Assembly: GCF_009911595.1 (NCBI RefSeq) | Contig: NZ_QWKG01000007.1 | Span: forward strand, 38,411 to 102,410 | Length of the DNA: 64,000 nucleotides | DNA from: Colidextribacter sp. OB.20 | GTDB lineage: Bacteria; Bacillota; Clostridia; Oscillospirales; Oscillospiraceae | Direction of reading: 5' to 3' | Shown: positions 17,421 through 25,751 of the stretch, one piece after another | How positions within the stretch are numbered: position 1 is the first letter of the stretch | Layout of the letters: each line of letters opens with the position of its first letter | Notes under the pieces: model-generated | Database searches by the model: none | What the model was told of the DNA's origin: nothing | The model's input: the letters and a program-made list of their open reading frames with translations, nothing else | Program-made: the position numbers and the translations under genes

Positions 17421-18518
17421 ATGAAAAAAATACAGACGGTCACCGGACCGATAGATGCTAAAGATTTAGGATTCTGCCAAAGCCATGAGCACCTTTGCAT
17501 ACTGGAGGGGCAGTCCGCCCGGTGCAATCCGGCCCTGCGGATTGATGATCTCCAAGCCAGCAGTCAGGAATTGACCGACTACTACCACGCCGGCGGGCGG
17601 GCCGTTGTGGATGCCCAGCCTGTCGGCTGCGGGCGGGACCCGGAATTTTTGCAGACGATTTCCCGCCAGAGCAGAGTAAATATCATTGCGTCAACTGGTT
17701 TTCATAAGCTGATCTTCTACCCGGAAAATCATTGGATCTTTCGCTGGAAGGAAGAGCAGCTTGCGGAATTATATGTTCAGGAGCTGACGGGCGGGATGTT
17801 CGCGCCCTGCGACGATCAGGAGCCTGACCAGCAGACCAGTATTCAAGCCGGACAGATCAAAACCGCACTGGACCGGGAGGGGCTGACCCCGCGCTATCAG
17901 CGCCTGTTCTCCGCGGTAGCACAGGCTCAGAAGGCTACCGGAGCTCCCCTTATGGTCCACACGGAGGCCGGCTCCAACGTGACAGAGCTGGCCGATTTTC
18001 TGGAAAAGTTGGACGTTGATCTGCACCGCGTGATTTTCTGCCATATGGACCGCACCGTCCCGGACCTCTCTGTCCATATAGCCCTCTGCCAGCGGGGAAT
18101 TACAATGGAATACGACACTGTAGCCCGGGAGAAGTATCACAGCAATGCCTGCGAAATTGAAATTGTCCGTGCGCTGCTGGATGCCGGTTTCCAGTCACAG
18201 CTGCTCATGTCCCTGGATGTAACCCGAGCCAGACTGCTCCACTACGGCGGGCAGGTAGGGCTGTGCTATATCTTGAATACCTTTCTGGATTACTGCTTAC
18301 ACAATGGAATTTCCAAAGCAATTATGCGAAGTATATTTAACAAAAATCCATCAGAATGCTTTTCAATGCGTGCTTATCCCGCTCCCATTCCTTCTTTGTA
18401 TAGTAGTTACAGTTCTCTGGATGTCAATTGTATTCCCTGTATTCTAATTCCAGAAATCAGGGGGTCAAGATTCGAATGTCTATTCAATAACGGCAGTTTA
18501 AACCCGCAAATATTATGA
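17421..18518 (+). CDS. Phosphotriesterase-family (PHP-like) metal hydrolase with aberrant C-terminus
   Basis: This 365-residue amidohydrolase-superfamily protein has the phosphotriesterase-homology landmarks: HxH in SHEHLCI (His22, His24), LMVHTEAGSN, VIFCHMDRT and the late Asp in LLMSLDVTR, then GGQVGLCYILN. These proteins hydrolyse lactones or phosphoesters with a binuclear metal site. The family normally ends shortly after the NPSECF-like segment, near residue 318. Here ~45 further residues, unlike any family tail, are read from AT-rich DNA, so the original stop has probably been lost. ATG 17421 has AAGAGG upstream. It begins right after the terminator and has decayed genes downstream; it may be functional or decaying. 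Confidence 0.75.
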   Translation: MKKIQTVTGPIDAKDLGFCQSHEHLCILEGQSARCNPALRIDDLQASSQELTDYYHAGGRAVVDAQPVGCGRDPEFLQTISRQSRVNIIASTGFHKLIFYPENHWIFRWKEEQLAELYVQELTGGMFAPCDDQEPDQQTSIQAGQIKTALDREGLTPRYQRLFSAVAQAQKATGAPLMVHTEAGSNVTELADFLEKLDVDLHRVIFCHMDRTVPDLSVHIALCQRGITMEYDTVAREKYHSNACEIEIVRALLDAGFQSQLLMSLDVTRARLLHYGGQVGLCYILNTFLDYCLHNGISKAIMRSIFNKNPSECFSMRAYPAPIPSLYSSYSSLDVNCIPCILIPEIRGSRFECLFNNGSLNPQIL

Positions 18519-18739
18519 ATCATCTCATGTTGGAGGGCCAGCCTTTAAGGCCGGACCTTCAATTTTGCCACAACAATCTGGGCCTGTCCGGATGCCACTC
18601 CAGCTTTTTGAAGAAATTCAGGGCCGCCGCCCAGGAGCATCAAGTGAACCTCTACCGCCTGATCGTCGAGGTGTCCGCCGTGGATCAGAAGGCTCCGTCC
18701 GACGAGCTGATTGCCAAAACCGCCGCCGCTTTGAAGTAA
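18515..18739 (+). CDS. Unrecognised 74-residue C-terminal-like fragment
   Basis: The frame from ATG 18515 (overlapping the previous stop as ATGA) encodes 74 residues with an amphipathic, protein-like second half (FLKKFRAAAQEHQVNLYRL, ending ELIAKTAAALK). It runs up to the ribosome-binding site of the next gene, as an intact gene's 3' end would. No Shine-Dalgarno precedes the ATG. The GC-rich part begins abruptly after an AT-rich stretch. I read it as the 3' remnant of a larger gene of unknown family, not as a real small gene. Confidence 0.4.
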   Translation: MNHLMLEGQPLRPDLQFCHNNLGLSGCHSSFLKKFRAAAQEHQVNLYRLIVEVSAVDQKAPSDELIAKTAAALK

Positions 18740-18753
18740 AGGAGGAAGCTCTG

Positions 18754-19235
18754 ATGGTAAACGTTGTGCTGGCGGGCCAGTACCCCGCCGGGACCTTTGA
18801 GAAGCTCCGGGCTATGCTGCCCGAGGAGCAGTTCACCCTGACAGTGGTGGATACCCAAGAGGCCTACGACGCCATGACCGACGCGGAAATTATGATCCTG
18901 CGGATCTTTAAGGTGCCCAGGGAAGTGATCGCGCGCAACCCCAATCTGAGGATGATCCTCTGCTGGGGGGCGGTCTGGTGGACGACGAGGCTCTGGTCCG
19001 GGCAGTGCGCTCCGGCAAGCTGGCCGGGGCCGGGCTGGACGGCGTGGAGCGGGAGCCCCTCCCCGCCGGCGACCCGCTGCTCACCGAGTCCAATATCATC
19101 GTCACCCCCCACATCGGCGGCGGGACGGCGGATATCGGCGACGTGATCATGCCCATGCTGGTCCGGGATATTCAGGACTTCGCGGCAGGGAAAAAACCGG
19201 CGCATATTGTGAATCAGGAATTTTTGCGCAAATAG
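18754..19235 (+). pseudogene. 2-hydroxyacid dehydrogenase remnant with large internal deletion
   Basis: From ATG 18754 (AAGGAGG upstream) about 70 codons encode a D-2-hydroxyacid dehydrogenase N-terminus ending RMILCWGA, where family members continue GxDxVD. At about 18965 the text jumps, in another frame, to GGLVDDEALVRAVRSGKLAG, which normally follows the catalytic Arg region. It continues to the normal C-terminus (NIIVTPHIGGG, then VNQEFLRK) at 19235. Roughly 170 residues, including the whole NAD-binding core, are missing. The junction is a GGGGGGCGG run, consistent with deletion across short G-rich homology. It cannot make an active enzyme. Confidence 0.85.
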
Positions 19236-19454
19236 CCAGAGATACCAAGAAAAGAAATCGGGAGGGATATATGTGTCCTATGTTCAACATTTATTTTTCA
19301 AACAAGGCCTAACGATTTCTTGAAGATGATGGGAGAAGAATTTGATTTCCAGCTCTTTCTTTAAATTGTTTTTGAGCTGTCCGTTTTACTGTGGAACAGA
19401 AAGACGGTGCTGCTCAAACAGTTTGCAGCATTCAAAATTTTTGTATTCTAAGGC
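19236..19454 (+). other. 219-nt intergenic region before the flagellin promoter
   Basis: This AT-rich spacer contains a 13-codon frame at 19271-19312 (reading MCPMFNIYFSNKA) with GGGAGG 5 nt upstream. It may be the remains of a gene start or a leader peptide; nothing else supports it. A terminator-like hairpin follows at 19408-19442. No other gene is visible. Confidence 0.4.
19408..19442 (+). terminator. Probable terminator upstream of the flagellin unit
   Basis: TGCTGC ... GCAGCA with inner CAA/TTG pairing is followed by an AT-rich tail ending in TTTTT. It would isolate the flagellin transcript from the decayed genes upstream. Confidence 0.45.
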
Positions 19455-19481
19455 TAAAGTATTAAAAATGTCTGCCGATAT
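19455..19481 (+). promoter_or_regulatory. Sigma-28 (SigD/FliA) flagellin promoter
   Basis: TAAA (19455-19458), a 15-nt spacer and GCCGATAT (19474-19481) match the sigma-28 consensus (TAAA-N15-GCCGATAA) at nearly every position. Transcription should start near 19489 and leave a 215-nt leader before the flagellin ATG. The leader contains TTGTCC-GCAG-GGACAA, a tight hairpin at about 19525-19540. Confidence 0.88.
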
Positions 19482-19703
19482 ATGATATTGAAACGGCTAT
19501 AGACCGCAGCTAGGCTGTATAGAGCTTGTCCGCAGGGACAACACTTGAAGCGTTTCGGTTTCATCCGGGTCGCTACCGGTTGAAATATAGTACAGCGCCG
19601 CGATCCGGCAGTCCGGCCGGATACCGGAAAACGGCGCAACACAGACCTGTGCCGCACGGTAAGGAAGCCGCGGGCACACTAATTTAGAAAGGAGCACAAA
19701 CTC

Positions 19704-21425
19704 ATGCGTATTCAGCACAATATTATGGCTATGAATGCCTACCGCAACTACAACAACAACGCCTCCGCCCTGTCCAAGAACCTGGAAAAGCTGTCCTCCG
19801 GCTACAAGATCAACCGCGCCGGTGACGACGCCGCCGGTCTGGCTATTTCCGAGAAGATGCGCGCCCAGATCACTGGTCTGAACGCCGCCTCCAAGAACGT
19901 CAAGGACGGCATCTCCCTGGTCAAGACCGCTGAGGGCGCCATGCAGGAGATCCAGGACATGCTCAACCGCATGGACTACCTGGCCACTCAGTCCGCCAAC
20001 GGCACCTATCAGGACGAGGTCGACCGTGAGGCCCTCCAGAAGGAGGTCAACCAGCTGAAGGAGGAAATCAACCGTATCGCTGATTCCGCCAACTTCAACG
20101 GCATCAAGCTGCTGGACGGCTCCCTGGCCGGCACCAGTTCCACCGCTGCCACCTCCGTGGGCAAGATCGAGGGCGTGGATGTGATTGATATCGATGCCAC
20201 TAAGTCCAAGTATGAGATGAGCAACGTCTTTACTGCGGCCGCTACCACCAACGGCGATACCTGGAGCTTTACCGTCAGCCTGACCGACGCTGAGGGCAAG
20301 GCCACCAAGGAGGTCACCGTGGAGTTCAAGAACAACGGCACCAGCTGGACGGATGCCGAGGGTAATGAGGTGGAGCTCGGCGCTCCCGCCAGCGTTGCCG
20401 ACGCTGTGATGAACGCTCTGAAGAAGGATTCCACCATCAAGGATAACTTCACCGTTTCCAACAGCAACAACACCCTCGTCTTTGAGGCCAAGACCGCCGG
20501 TGCCAGCTCCATGCAGGTAAAGGCCATCAGCGTCGGCAACACCAACGACGCCGGCGTGTTTACGCCTGTTGCCAATGACATCAAGAAGACTGTCAATGGT
20601 CAGGACGCCTATCAAACCATCGACCTGACGAGTCTGAAAATTTATCAGGGCTCCTCTGTAAAGGATGCCGACCTTGACACTGACGGCACAAACAAGCTGG
20701 ATAAGGCCACCCTCACCATCAACGGCAAGAAGTTCGCCATCGTGGACCGCACCAAGCTGGACGACACCATGAAGGCCGAGCTGAAGGCCGCCGGCATCGA
20801 CCACTTCCTGGATATGAGCGGAGGCGAGTGGACTGCAACCGGCGCCACTGCCGACGACCTGGCTGACGCCGCCCACAAGATTTCCACCGAGACCGGCCTG
20901 ACCTCTGAGCTGGGCAAGTATACCACTACGAATGGTGTCAATTCCTTTGAAGCGGATCCTGCTGCCACTGGCGCTACCGCCAATGTTGTCCTGTCCCTGA
21001 AGGCTGGCAGCTCCAAGACCGGCAGCGGCGGTCTGACCCTCCAGATCGGCGACACCTCCGACAGCTACAACCAGCTGCGGGTCAACGTGGGCGACATGCA
21101 CACCAAGGCTCTGGGCATTGCTAACCTGAGCATCGCCACCCGCGAGGACGCCGCCGAGGCGATCCAGACCATCAAGGACGCCATCAACAACGTCTCCTCC
21201 GTCCGCGGCGACCTGGGCGCTTACCAGAACCGTCTGGAGCATACCGCCAACAACCTGTCCGTGATGGCCGAGAACATTCAGGACGCCGAGTCCACCATCC
21301 GCGACACCGACGTGGCCGAGGAAATGATGAGCTATGTGAAGAACAACATCCTGGTTCAGTCCGCCCAGGCCATGCTGGCCCAGGCCAACCAGGTGCCTCA
21401 GGGCGTTCTCCAGCTGCTGGGCTAA
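19704..21425 (+). CDS. hag: Flagellin
   Basis: This 573-residue flagellin has conserved N-terminal D0/D1 (MRIQHNIMAMNAYRNY, LEKLSSGYKINRAGDDAAGL, EKMRAQI) and C-terminal D1/D0 (SSVRGDLGAYQNRLEHT, NLSVMAENIQDAESTIRD, ending QGVLQLLG). The central ~300 residues (about 145-455) form a long variable, Thr/Ser/Ala/Asp-rich surface domain, with many potential O-glycosylation sites. It is secreted by the flagellar export system and polymerises as the filament. AGGAG lies 9 nt upstream and a sigma-28 promoter at 19455. The genes downstream are sugar-nucleotide and glycosyltransferase genes, suggesting that this filament is glycosylated. Confidence 0.97.
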   Translation: MRIQHNIMAMNAYRNYNNNASALSKNLEKLSSGYKINRAGDDAAGLAISEKMRAQITGLNAASKNVKDGISLVKTAEGAMQEIQDMLNRMDYLATQSANGTYQDEVDREALQKEVNQLKEEINRIADSANFNGIKLLDGSLAGTSSTAATSVGKIEGVDVIDIDATKSKYEMSNVFTAAATTNGDTWSFTVSLTDAEGKATKEVTVEFKNNGTSWTDAEGNEVELGAPASVADAVMNALKKDSTIKDNFTVSNSNNTLVFEAKTAGASSMQVKAISVGNTNDAGVFTPVANDIKKTVNGQDAYQTIDLTSLKIYQGSSVKDADLDTDGTNKLDKATLTINGKKFAIVDRTKLDDTMKAELKAAGIDHFLDMSGGEWTATGATADDLADAAHKISTETGLTSELGKYTTTNGVNSFEADPAATGATANVVLSLKAGSSKTGSGGLTLQIGDTSDSYNQLRVNVGDMHTKALGIANLSIATREDAAEAIQTIKDAINNVSSVRGDLGAYQNRLEHTANNLSVMAENIQDAESTIRDTDVAEEMMSYVKNNILVQSAQAMLAQANQVPQGVLQLLG

Positions 21426-21441
21426 GAATAGCTTAAACGCG
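21377..21441 (+). repeat. 65-bp direct repeat, copy 1 (flagellin 3' end)
   Basis: This copy covers the last 49 nt of the flagellin gene and 16 nt past it. It is identical, base for base, to 21592-21656. Confidence 0.95.
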
Positions 21442-21460
21442 GCATAAGCCCGCCCGCCTG

Positions 21461-21569
21461 GGACGGCATGGCCGTCCGGGAACCCAGCGCGAGCCCAGCG
21501 TAAGCGGGTCGCGCTGGGAGAGGCGGAACAGCGGAGTGAGCTCGCTTTCGGCCAAGGCCGGAAGCGAGC
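21461..21569 (+). repeat. Cluster of three hairpins between the flagellin repeats
   Basis: Between the two 65-bp copies lie three strong inverted repeats: GGACGGC/GCCGTCC (21461-21477), CCCAGCGCGA/TCGCGCTGGG (21483-21518) and GCTCGCTT-CGGCC/GGCCG-AAGCGAGC (21540-21569). None has a T-run. They look like a structured intergenic insert and may stabilise the flagellin message. Confidence 0.7.
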
Positions 21570-21591
21570 GATACAAAGCTTGTGACGCCGA

Positions 21592-21656
21592 GGCCCAGGC
21601 CAACCAGGTGCCTCAGGGCGTTCTCCAGCTGCTGGGCTAAGAATAGCTTAAACGCG
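21592..21656 (+). repeat. 65-bp direct repeat, copy 2 (duplicated flagellin end)
   Basis: This is an exact second copy of the flagellin C-terminal codons (including the Gln-Gly-Val-Leu end and TAA stop) and the first downstream bases. It lies 215 nt from copy 1 and has no reading frame of its own. It could be a scar of a lost second flagellin gene or of recombination. Confidence 0.95.
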
Positions 21657-21669
21657 CAGAAATACTCCA

Positions 21670-21701
21670 GGGGGCCGGGCCTGTGCCTGGCCCCCTTTTT
21701 T
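21670..21701 (+). terminator. Intrinsic terminator of the flagellin unit
   Basis: GGGGGCC and GGCCCCC pair around GGGCCTGTGCCT, followed by six or more T residues. It lies after the second repeat copy and should end most flagellin transcripts before the glycan genes. Confidence 0.85.
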
Positions 21702-21725
21702 CAAAGAGCGGGCGCATGATATGCA

Positions 21726-21769
21726 CCCCTACAGTCAGAGCATTCTGTAGGGGCGGATATCATCCGCCC
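21726..21769. repeat. Compact REP-like double hairpin
   Basis: CCCCTACAG/CTGTAGGGG (21726-21753) is directly fused to GGGCGGAT/ATCCGCCC (21751-21769), sharing GGG. Such short back-to-back palindromes are typical of dispersed REP or MITE-like intergenic elements. Only one copy is in this window, so dispersal is inferred. Confidence 0.55.
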
Positions 21770-21787
21770 GAAAAAGGAGAGAGCATT

Positions 21788-23917
21788 GTGAAAGAGCAAA
21801 AACCTGTTCTGTCCATCGGAATCATCTTCCGGGACGATATCCGCTCCATCGAGCGCTGCCTGACCGCCCTCCAGCCCCTGCGGGAGGCCATTCCCTGCCA
21901 GCTGGTCATGGCGGACACCGGATCGGCGGACGGCAGCCGGGCGGTGGCGGAGCGGTACGCCGACATTCTCTTCGATTTCCCCTGGGTGAACGATTTCTCC
22001 GCCGCCCGGAACGCGGTGATGGACCGCTGTTCCGGGGAATGGTACTTATCTGTGGACACAGACGAATACCTGGATGAGAATATTGCGGAATTGCTGGAGC
22101 TTCTGAAAGGCAATAAGAGGAAAGAGTACGATGCCTGTTCCATAGTAGTGCGCAACTACAAGACCAGCGATATGAGAGGCATTTACCTGGATGTCTATGT
22201 AGTCCGCCTGCTGCGCATGTCCACCGGCAGGCGGTTTGAGGGCGCGATCCATGAGCGGCTGAATTTCCCGGAGGGTCGCTCCGTCCAGGGGCAGAGCCTG
22301 ACCCGGACCATTCTGCACCACGACGGCTATGTGGGGCTGAACAGCCCGGAGGGCGCGAAAAAGCGCCGCCGGAACCTGGAGCTGCTGCGGAGGGAGCTGG
22401 AGCATGCCCCGGAGGAGCCACGCCGCTGGCTCCAGCTTTTGGAGAGCGGCCGGGAGGAGGAGGAGTACGGCGCCTGGGTTCGTCAGGCTGTGGCGCTGGT
22501 GCAGGCAAAGAAAAAGGGCTGGCAGAGTTACGGCCCTCCCATTATGAGCTACGCCGTGGAGAAGGCTGTTGACAGCGGCTTTCCCGAGACAGAGGACTGG
22601 ATCAGCTGGGCCCGGGAGCAGTTTCCCGACTCTCTGTTTACCCGGATTGATATCGCCTACTGCGACGCGTTCCGCTGCCGGGGAAAGGACGCCCAGCTGT
22701 GTGTCCAGCGGTGCGAGCGGTATTTTCAGGGGCTGGAGGACTATCGGGCGGGCGGCGTCAAGGAGGAGCTGATGGTAGCCGCCCTCACCCGGACCAACCC
22801 GCTCCATGAGCAGAACATGCGGATTGTCATGATGGAGGCCTGTCTGGCCCTGGGCCGCTGGGAGGAGACTCTGGCTCAGCTGTCCGCCCTGGACTGCACC
22901 CGGATGAGCGAGCGTCATGTGTTAGGGGCCTGTTTGACCCTCTTTGAGCTGCACAGAAACAGCACCCTGGACACCGCCCCCGTGATGGAAGCTCTCTGGA
23001 AGGGAATCAGCGAGGATCAGACAAAAATCGCGCGGAAGAAGCAGTCTGTCCTGCTGTCCAACGGGATGAAGCTGTTTTCCAGGGAGTACCGGGATCAGGA
23101 GCTTTGGACGAAGGGAATCCGTTCGGCTTACACGGTGTTCCTGCCCCTGTCGGGGCGGTATGAGCTGGGCACTGCCGCCGCCATTCTGGAGAGCCATGAC
23201 ACCGGCGAACTGAACGCCCTGCTTCGGGCAGTGGAGCACTGGGAGTATCTGCCCGCCGCCGCGCTGGAGCACGCCCTGTCAGCGGGGGTTGTCTTTCCGC
23301 TGGCGGATAAGCCCCTGGCCCTGGAGGAGATGGACGTCCTGGCTGGCCGCATGGCCCAGGAGGGACTGCTGGAGGAACGGGTGATCCGATTGGCGGAGCA
23401 TCTCCCGGAGGACTGGCAGGGACTTGTCTGGGCCCGGGAGCTGGCCCTGGCTGCGGTGCAGTCCTTCGACTGGAAGCAGGACAACCGGGGCATGGATCTG
23501 TGCCGCGCCTTCGCCGGGATAGAGGGCGCTGTGCTGCCCCGGTACTACAGCGAGGCGCTGCTGTGTGAGGAGAACATAGATGTCCTGCCGCCCCTGCATC
23601 GATTTGGCTGGTATATCGCCCAGGCGTTTCAAACCCAGGAGGCTGAAAAAAGCCCGGAGTATATCCGTCTGATCCGGGCGGGACTGGTCTCCTGTCCCAG
23701 TATGAAGCCCATGGCGGCGTTCCTGCTGGAGCAGCTGGAGCGCGCCCAGCGCCTCCAGGCCCCGCCGGAGCTGCTGGCCCTGGCGGAGCAGGTGCGGGCT
23801 CTGCTGGCGGCCTGTGACCCCGGTGACCCCGCCGTGACAGCCCTGAAGGCCAGTCCGGCTTATCAGAAGGTGGCCTATCTCATTGAGGGCATAGACGGAG
23901 GAGGTCTGCCGTCGTGA
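21788..23917 (+). CDS. Family 2 glycosyltransferase with long helical-repeat C-terminus
   Basis: This is a 709-residue protein. Residues ~1-200 form a GT-A fold of family GT2: SIGIIFRDDIRSIERCL, MADTGSADGSRAV, DFPWVNDFSAARN and the metal-binding SVDTDEYLDE. The remaining 500 residues are Leu/Ala/Glu-rich helices that resemble degenerate TPR-type repeats, as in several peptide or flagellin glycosyltransferases. The start is GTG at 21788, behind AGGAGAG. Encoded just after flagellin and first in the sugar-nucleotide cluster, it is the best candidate to attach the first sugar to flagellin. The acceptor is inferred. It overlaps rfbF by 4 nt. Confidence 0.85.
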   Translation: MKEQKPVLSIGIIFRDDIRSIERCLTALQPLREAIPCQLVMADTGSADGSRAVAERYADILFDFPWVNDFSAARNAVMDRCSGEWYLSVDTDEYLDENIAELLELLKGNKRKEYDACSIVVRNYKTSDMRGIYLDVYVVRLLRMSTGRRFEGAIHERLNFPEGRSVQGQSLTRTILHHDGYVGLNSPEGAKKRRRNLELLRRELEHAPEEPRRWLQLLESGREEEEYGAWVRQAVALVQAKKKGWQSYGPPIMSYAVEKAVDSGFPETEDWISWAREQFPDSLFTRIDIAYCDAFRCRGKDAQLCVQRCERYFQGLEDYRAGGVKEELMVAALTRTNPLHEQNMRIVMMEACLALGRWEETLAQLSALDCTRMSERHVLGACLTLFELHRNSTLDTAPVMEALWKGISEDQTKIARKKQSVLLSNGMKLFSREYRDQELWTKGIRSAYTVFLPLSGRYELGTAAAILESHDTGELNALLRAVEHWEYLPAAALEHALSAGVVFPLADKPLALEEMDVLAGRMAQEGLLEERVIRLAEHLPEDWQGLVWARELALAAVQSFDWKQDNRGMDLCRAFAGIEGAVLPRYYSEALLCEENIDVLPPLHRFGWYIAQAFQTQEAEKSPEYIRLIRAGLVSCPSMKPMAAFLLEQLERAQRLQAPPELLALAEQVRALLAACDPGDPAVTALKASPAYQKVAYLIEGIDGGGLPS

Positions 23918-24687
23918 AAGTTGTCATTCTGGCCGGCGGGCTGGGCACCCGAATCAGTGAGGAGAGCCACCTCAAGCCAAAGCCCATGATTACCATCGGA
24001 GAACAGCCCATCCTGTGGCATATTATGAAATACTATTCCGCCTTCGGCTTTGACGATTTCATCATCTGCTGCGGCTACAAGGGCCATGTCATCAAGGAGT
24101 ATTTCGCGGATTACTATCTCTACCGCTCCGATGTGACGTTCGACTTTTCAGCGGAGAACCGGATGACGATTCATCAAAATATCGCTGAGCCCTGGCGGGT
24201 GACGTTAGTGGACACCGGGCTGAACACCCAGACCGGCGGGCGGATCAAGCGGGTGCAGAAATACATTGGAGACGAGCCCTTTATGCTGACCTACGGCGAT
24301 GGTGTGGGCAATGTGGACCTGAAGGCTCTGCTGGAGCAGCATCGGTCCTCCGGCAAGACGGTGACGCTGACAGGCATCCAGCCGGGAGGGCGCTTCGGTG
24401 TGCTGGACCTGGAGGATCAAACTGTGATCGGTTTCCGGGAAAAAGCCAAGGAGGACGGCGGCTGGATTAACGGCGGGTTTATGGCCGCAGAGCCGGAGCT
24501 GTTCGGCCGTCTCAGCGCTGAGGAGGACTGCGTTTTGGAACGGGAGCCTCTGGAGACCCTGGCAAAAGAGGGGAAACTGGGCATCTATAAGCACGGCGGC
24601 TTCTGGCAGTGCATGGATACCCAGCGGGACAAAGCCTGGCTGGAGGACCGCTGGAAAAAAGGAAATGCCCCTTGGCGGGTATGGTAA
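23914..24687 (+). CDS. rfbF: Glucose-1-phosphate cytidylyltransferase
   Basis: This 257-residue nucleotidyltransferase makes CDP-glucose from CTP and glucose 1-phosphate, the entry to CDP-3,6-dideoxyhexoses. Visible motifs are the nucleotide loop LAGGLGTRISEE, LKPKPMITIGEQPILWHIMKYY, ICCGYKGHVIKEYF, the catalytic Asp in LTYGDGVGNV, and the C-terminal KHGGFWQCMDTQRD. This is a very close match to the RfbF/AscA family at normal length. GTG 23914 overlaps the preceding stop (GTGA). It is followed by CDP-glucose 4,6-dehydratase, as in rfb/asc clusters. Confidence 0.95.
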   Translation: MKVVILAGGLGTRISEESHLKPKPMITIGEQPILWHIMKYYSAFGFDDFIICCGYKGHVIKEYFADYYLYRSDVTFDFSAENRMTIHQNIAEPWRVTLVDTGLNTQTGGRIKRVQKYIGDEPFMLTYGDGVGNVDLKALLEQHRSSGKTVTLTGIQPGGRFGVLDLEDQTVIGFREKAKEDGGWINGGFMAAEPELFGRLSAEEDCVLEREPLETLAKEGKLGIYKHGGFWQCMDTQRDKAWLEDRWKKGNAPWRVW

Positions 24688-25742
24688 AAAATATGCTGGA
24701 TTTTTATAAGAACAAGAGAGTTTTTGTCACAGGACACACAGGCTTCAAGGGCACCTGGCTCTGTACAATTTTGCAAATGGCCGGCGCGGAGTTGACAGGC
24801 TATGCCCTGCCTCCGGAGGAGCTGAGCTTGTGCGGAATCATCGGGCTGGAGGAGAGCATAACCTCCGTCCATGGCGATGTCCGAGATCTGGAAGCTCTGT
24901 GGCGTACCTTTAAAGCCGCGCAGCCGGAAATTGTGCTGCATTTAGCGGCGCAGCCCATCGTCCGCGAGAGCTACCGGGACCCAGTGGAGACCTATGCCTC
25001 CAATGTGATGGGAACCGTCCACATTCTGGAGTGCGTGCGGCGCTCCGGTTGTGTGAGGAGCTTCCTCAATGTGACAACAGACAAGGTCTATGAAAACCAC
25101 CAGTGGCCCTGGGGCTATCGAGAGACGGACCGGCTGAACGGATTTGACCCCTACGCCAACTCCAAATCCTGCTCCGAGCTGGTGACAGACAGCTATCGAA
25201 ACAGCTTCTTTTCAGACGGAGCGGTTGCGGTCAGCACTGCCCGCGCCGGAAATGTGATTGGCGGCGGGGATTTCGCGGCCGACCGTATCATCCCAGACTG
25301 TGTCCGGGCCGTGCGAGCCGGACAGCCGCTTCAGCTGCGCAACCCATATTCTGTCCGGCCCTACCAGCACGTTTTAGAGCCGCTGTCCGCATACCTGCTT
25401 ATTGTTCAAAAGCAATATGAGAATACCGCCCTTTCGGGCAGCTACAATGTGGGGCCGGAGAGCAGCGGCTGCCTGACCACCGGCGAACTGGCAGACCTGT
25501 TCTGTCAGGCCTGGGGCGAGGGCGCGCACTGGGAGCATATCGGTGACAACGGGCCCCATGAGGATGCGATGCTGAAGCTGGATTGCTCAAAAATCGGAAC
25601 AGCTTTAGGGTGGCACCCACGCTGGAGTGTGGAACGGGCTGTTCGGGAGACGGTAGCTTGGACAAAGGCGTGGGGAAACGGTGAAGATGTGACCAATTAC
25701 ATGAAGCAGCAGGCTCTGGAATACTTTAAAGAGTCGCTTTAG
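24681..25742 (+). CDS. rfbG: CDP-glucose 4,6-dehydratase
   Basis: This 353-residue short-chain dehydrogenase converts CDP-glucose to CDP-4-keto-6-deoxyglucose. It has the NAD loop VTGHTGFKGTWL, VLHLAAQPIVRESYRDP, NVTTDKVYEN, the catalytic YANSK of the YxxxK motif, and GGGDFAADRIIPD, all characteristic of RfbG/AscB. The start at 24681 overlaps rfbF by 7 nt and has a weak ribosome-binding site; ATG 24693 is an alternative. Both would be read by coupling to rfbF. Confidence 0.94.
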   Translation: MVKNMLDFYKNKRVFVTGHTGFKGTWLCTILQMAGAELTGYALPPEELSLCGIIGLEESITSVHGDVRDLEALWRTFKAAQPEIVLHLAAQPIVRESYRDPVETYASNVMGTVHILECVRRSGCVRSFLNVTTDKVYENHQWPWGYRETDRLNGFDPYANSKSCSELVTDSYRNSFFSDGAVAVSTARAGNVIGGGDFAADRIIPDCVRAVRAGQPLQLRNPYSVRPYQHVLEPLSAYLLIVQKQYENTALSGSYNVGPESSGCLTTGELADLFCQAWGEGAHWEHIGDNGPHEDAMLKLDCSKIGTALGWHPRWSVERAVRETVAWTKAWGNGEDVTNYMKQQALEYFKESL

Positions 25743-25751
25743 GAGAAAATC

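Noticed and set aside
19497..21242. 581-codon open frame antisense to flagellin
   Set aside because: It is a mirror of the strongly biased flagellin codons; its translation is low-complexity (Val, Gly, Leu, Asp) with no family motif and no ribosome-binding site.
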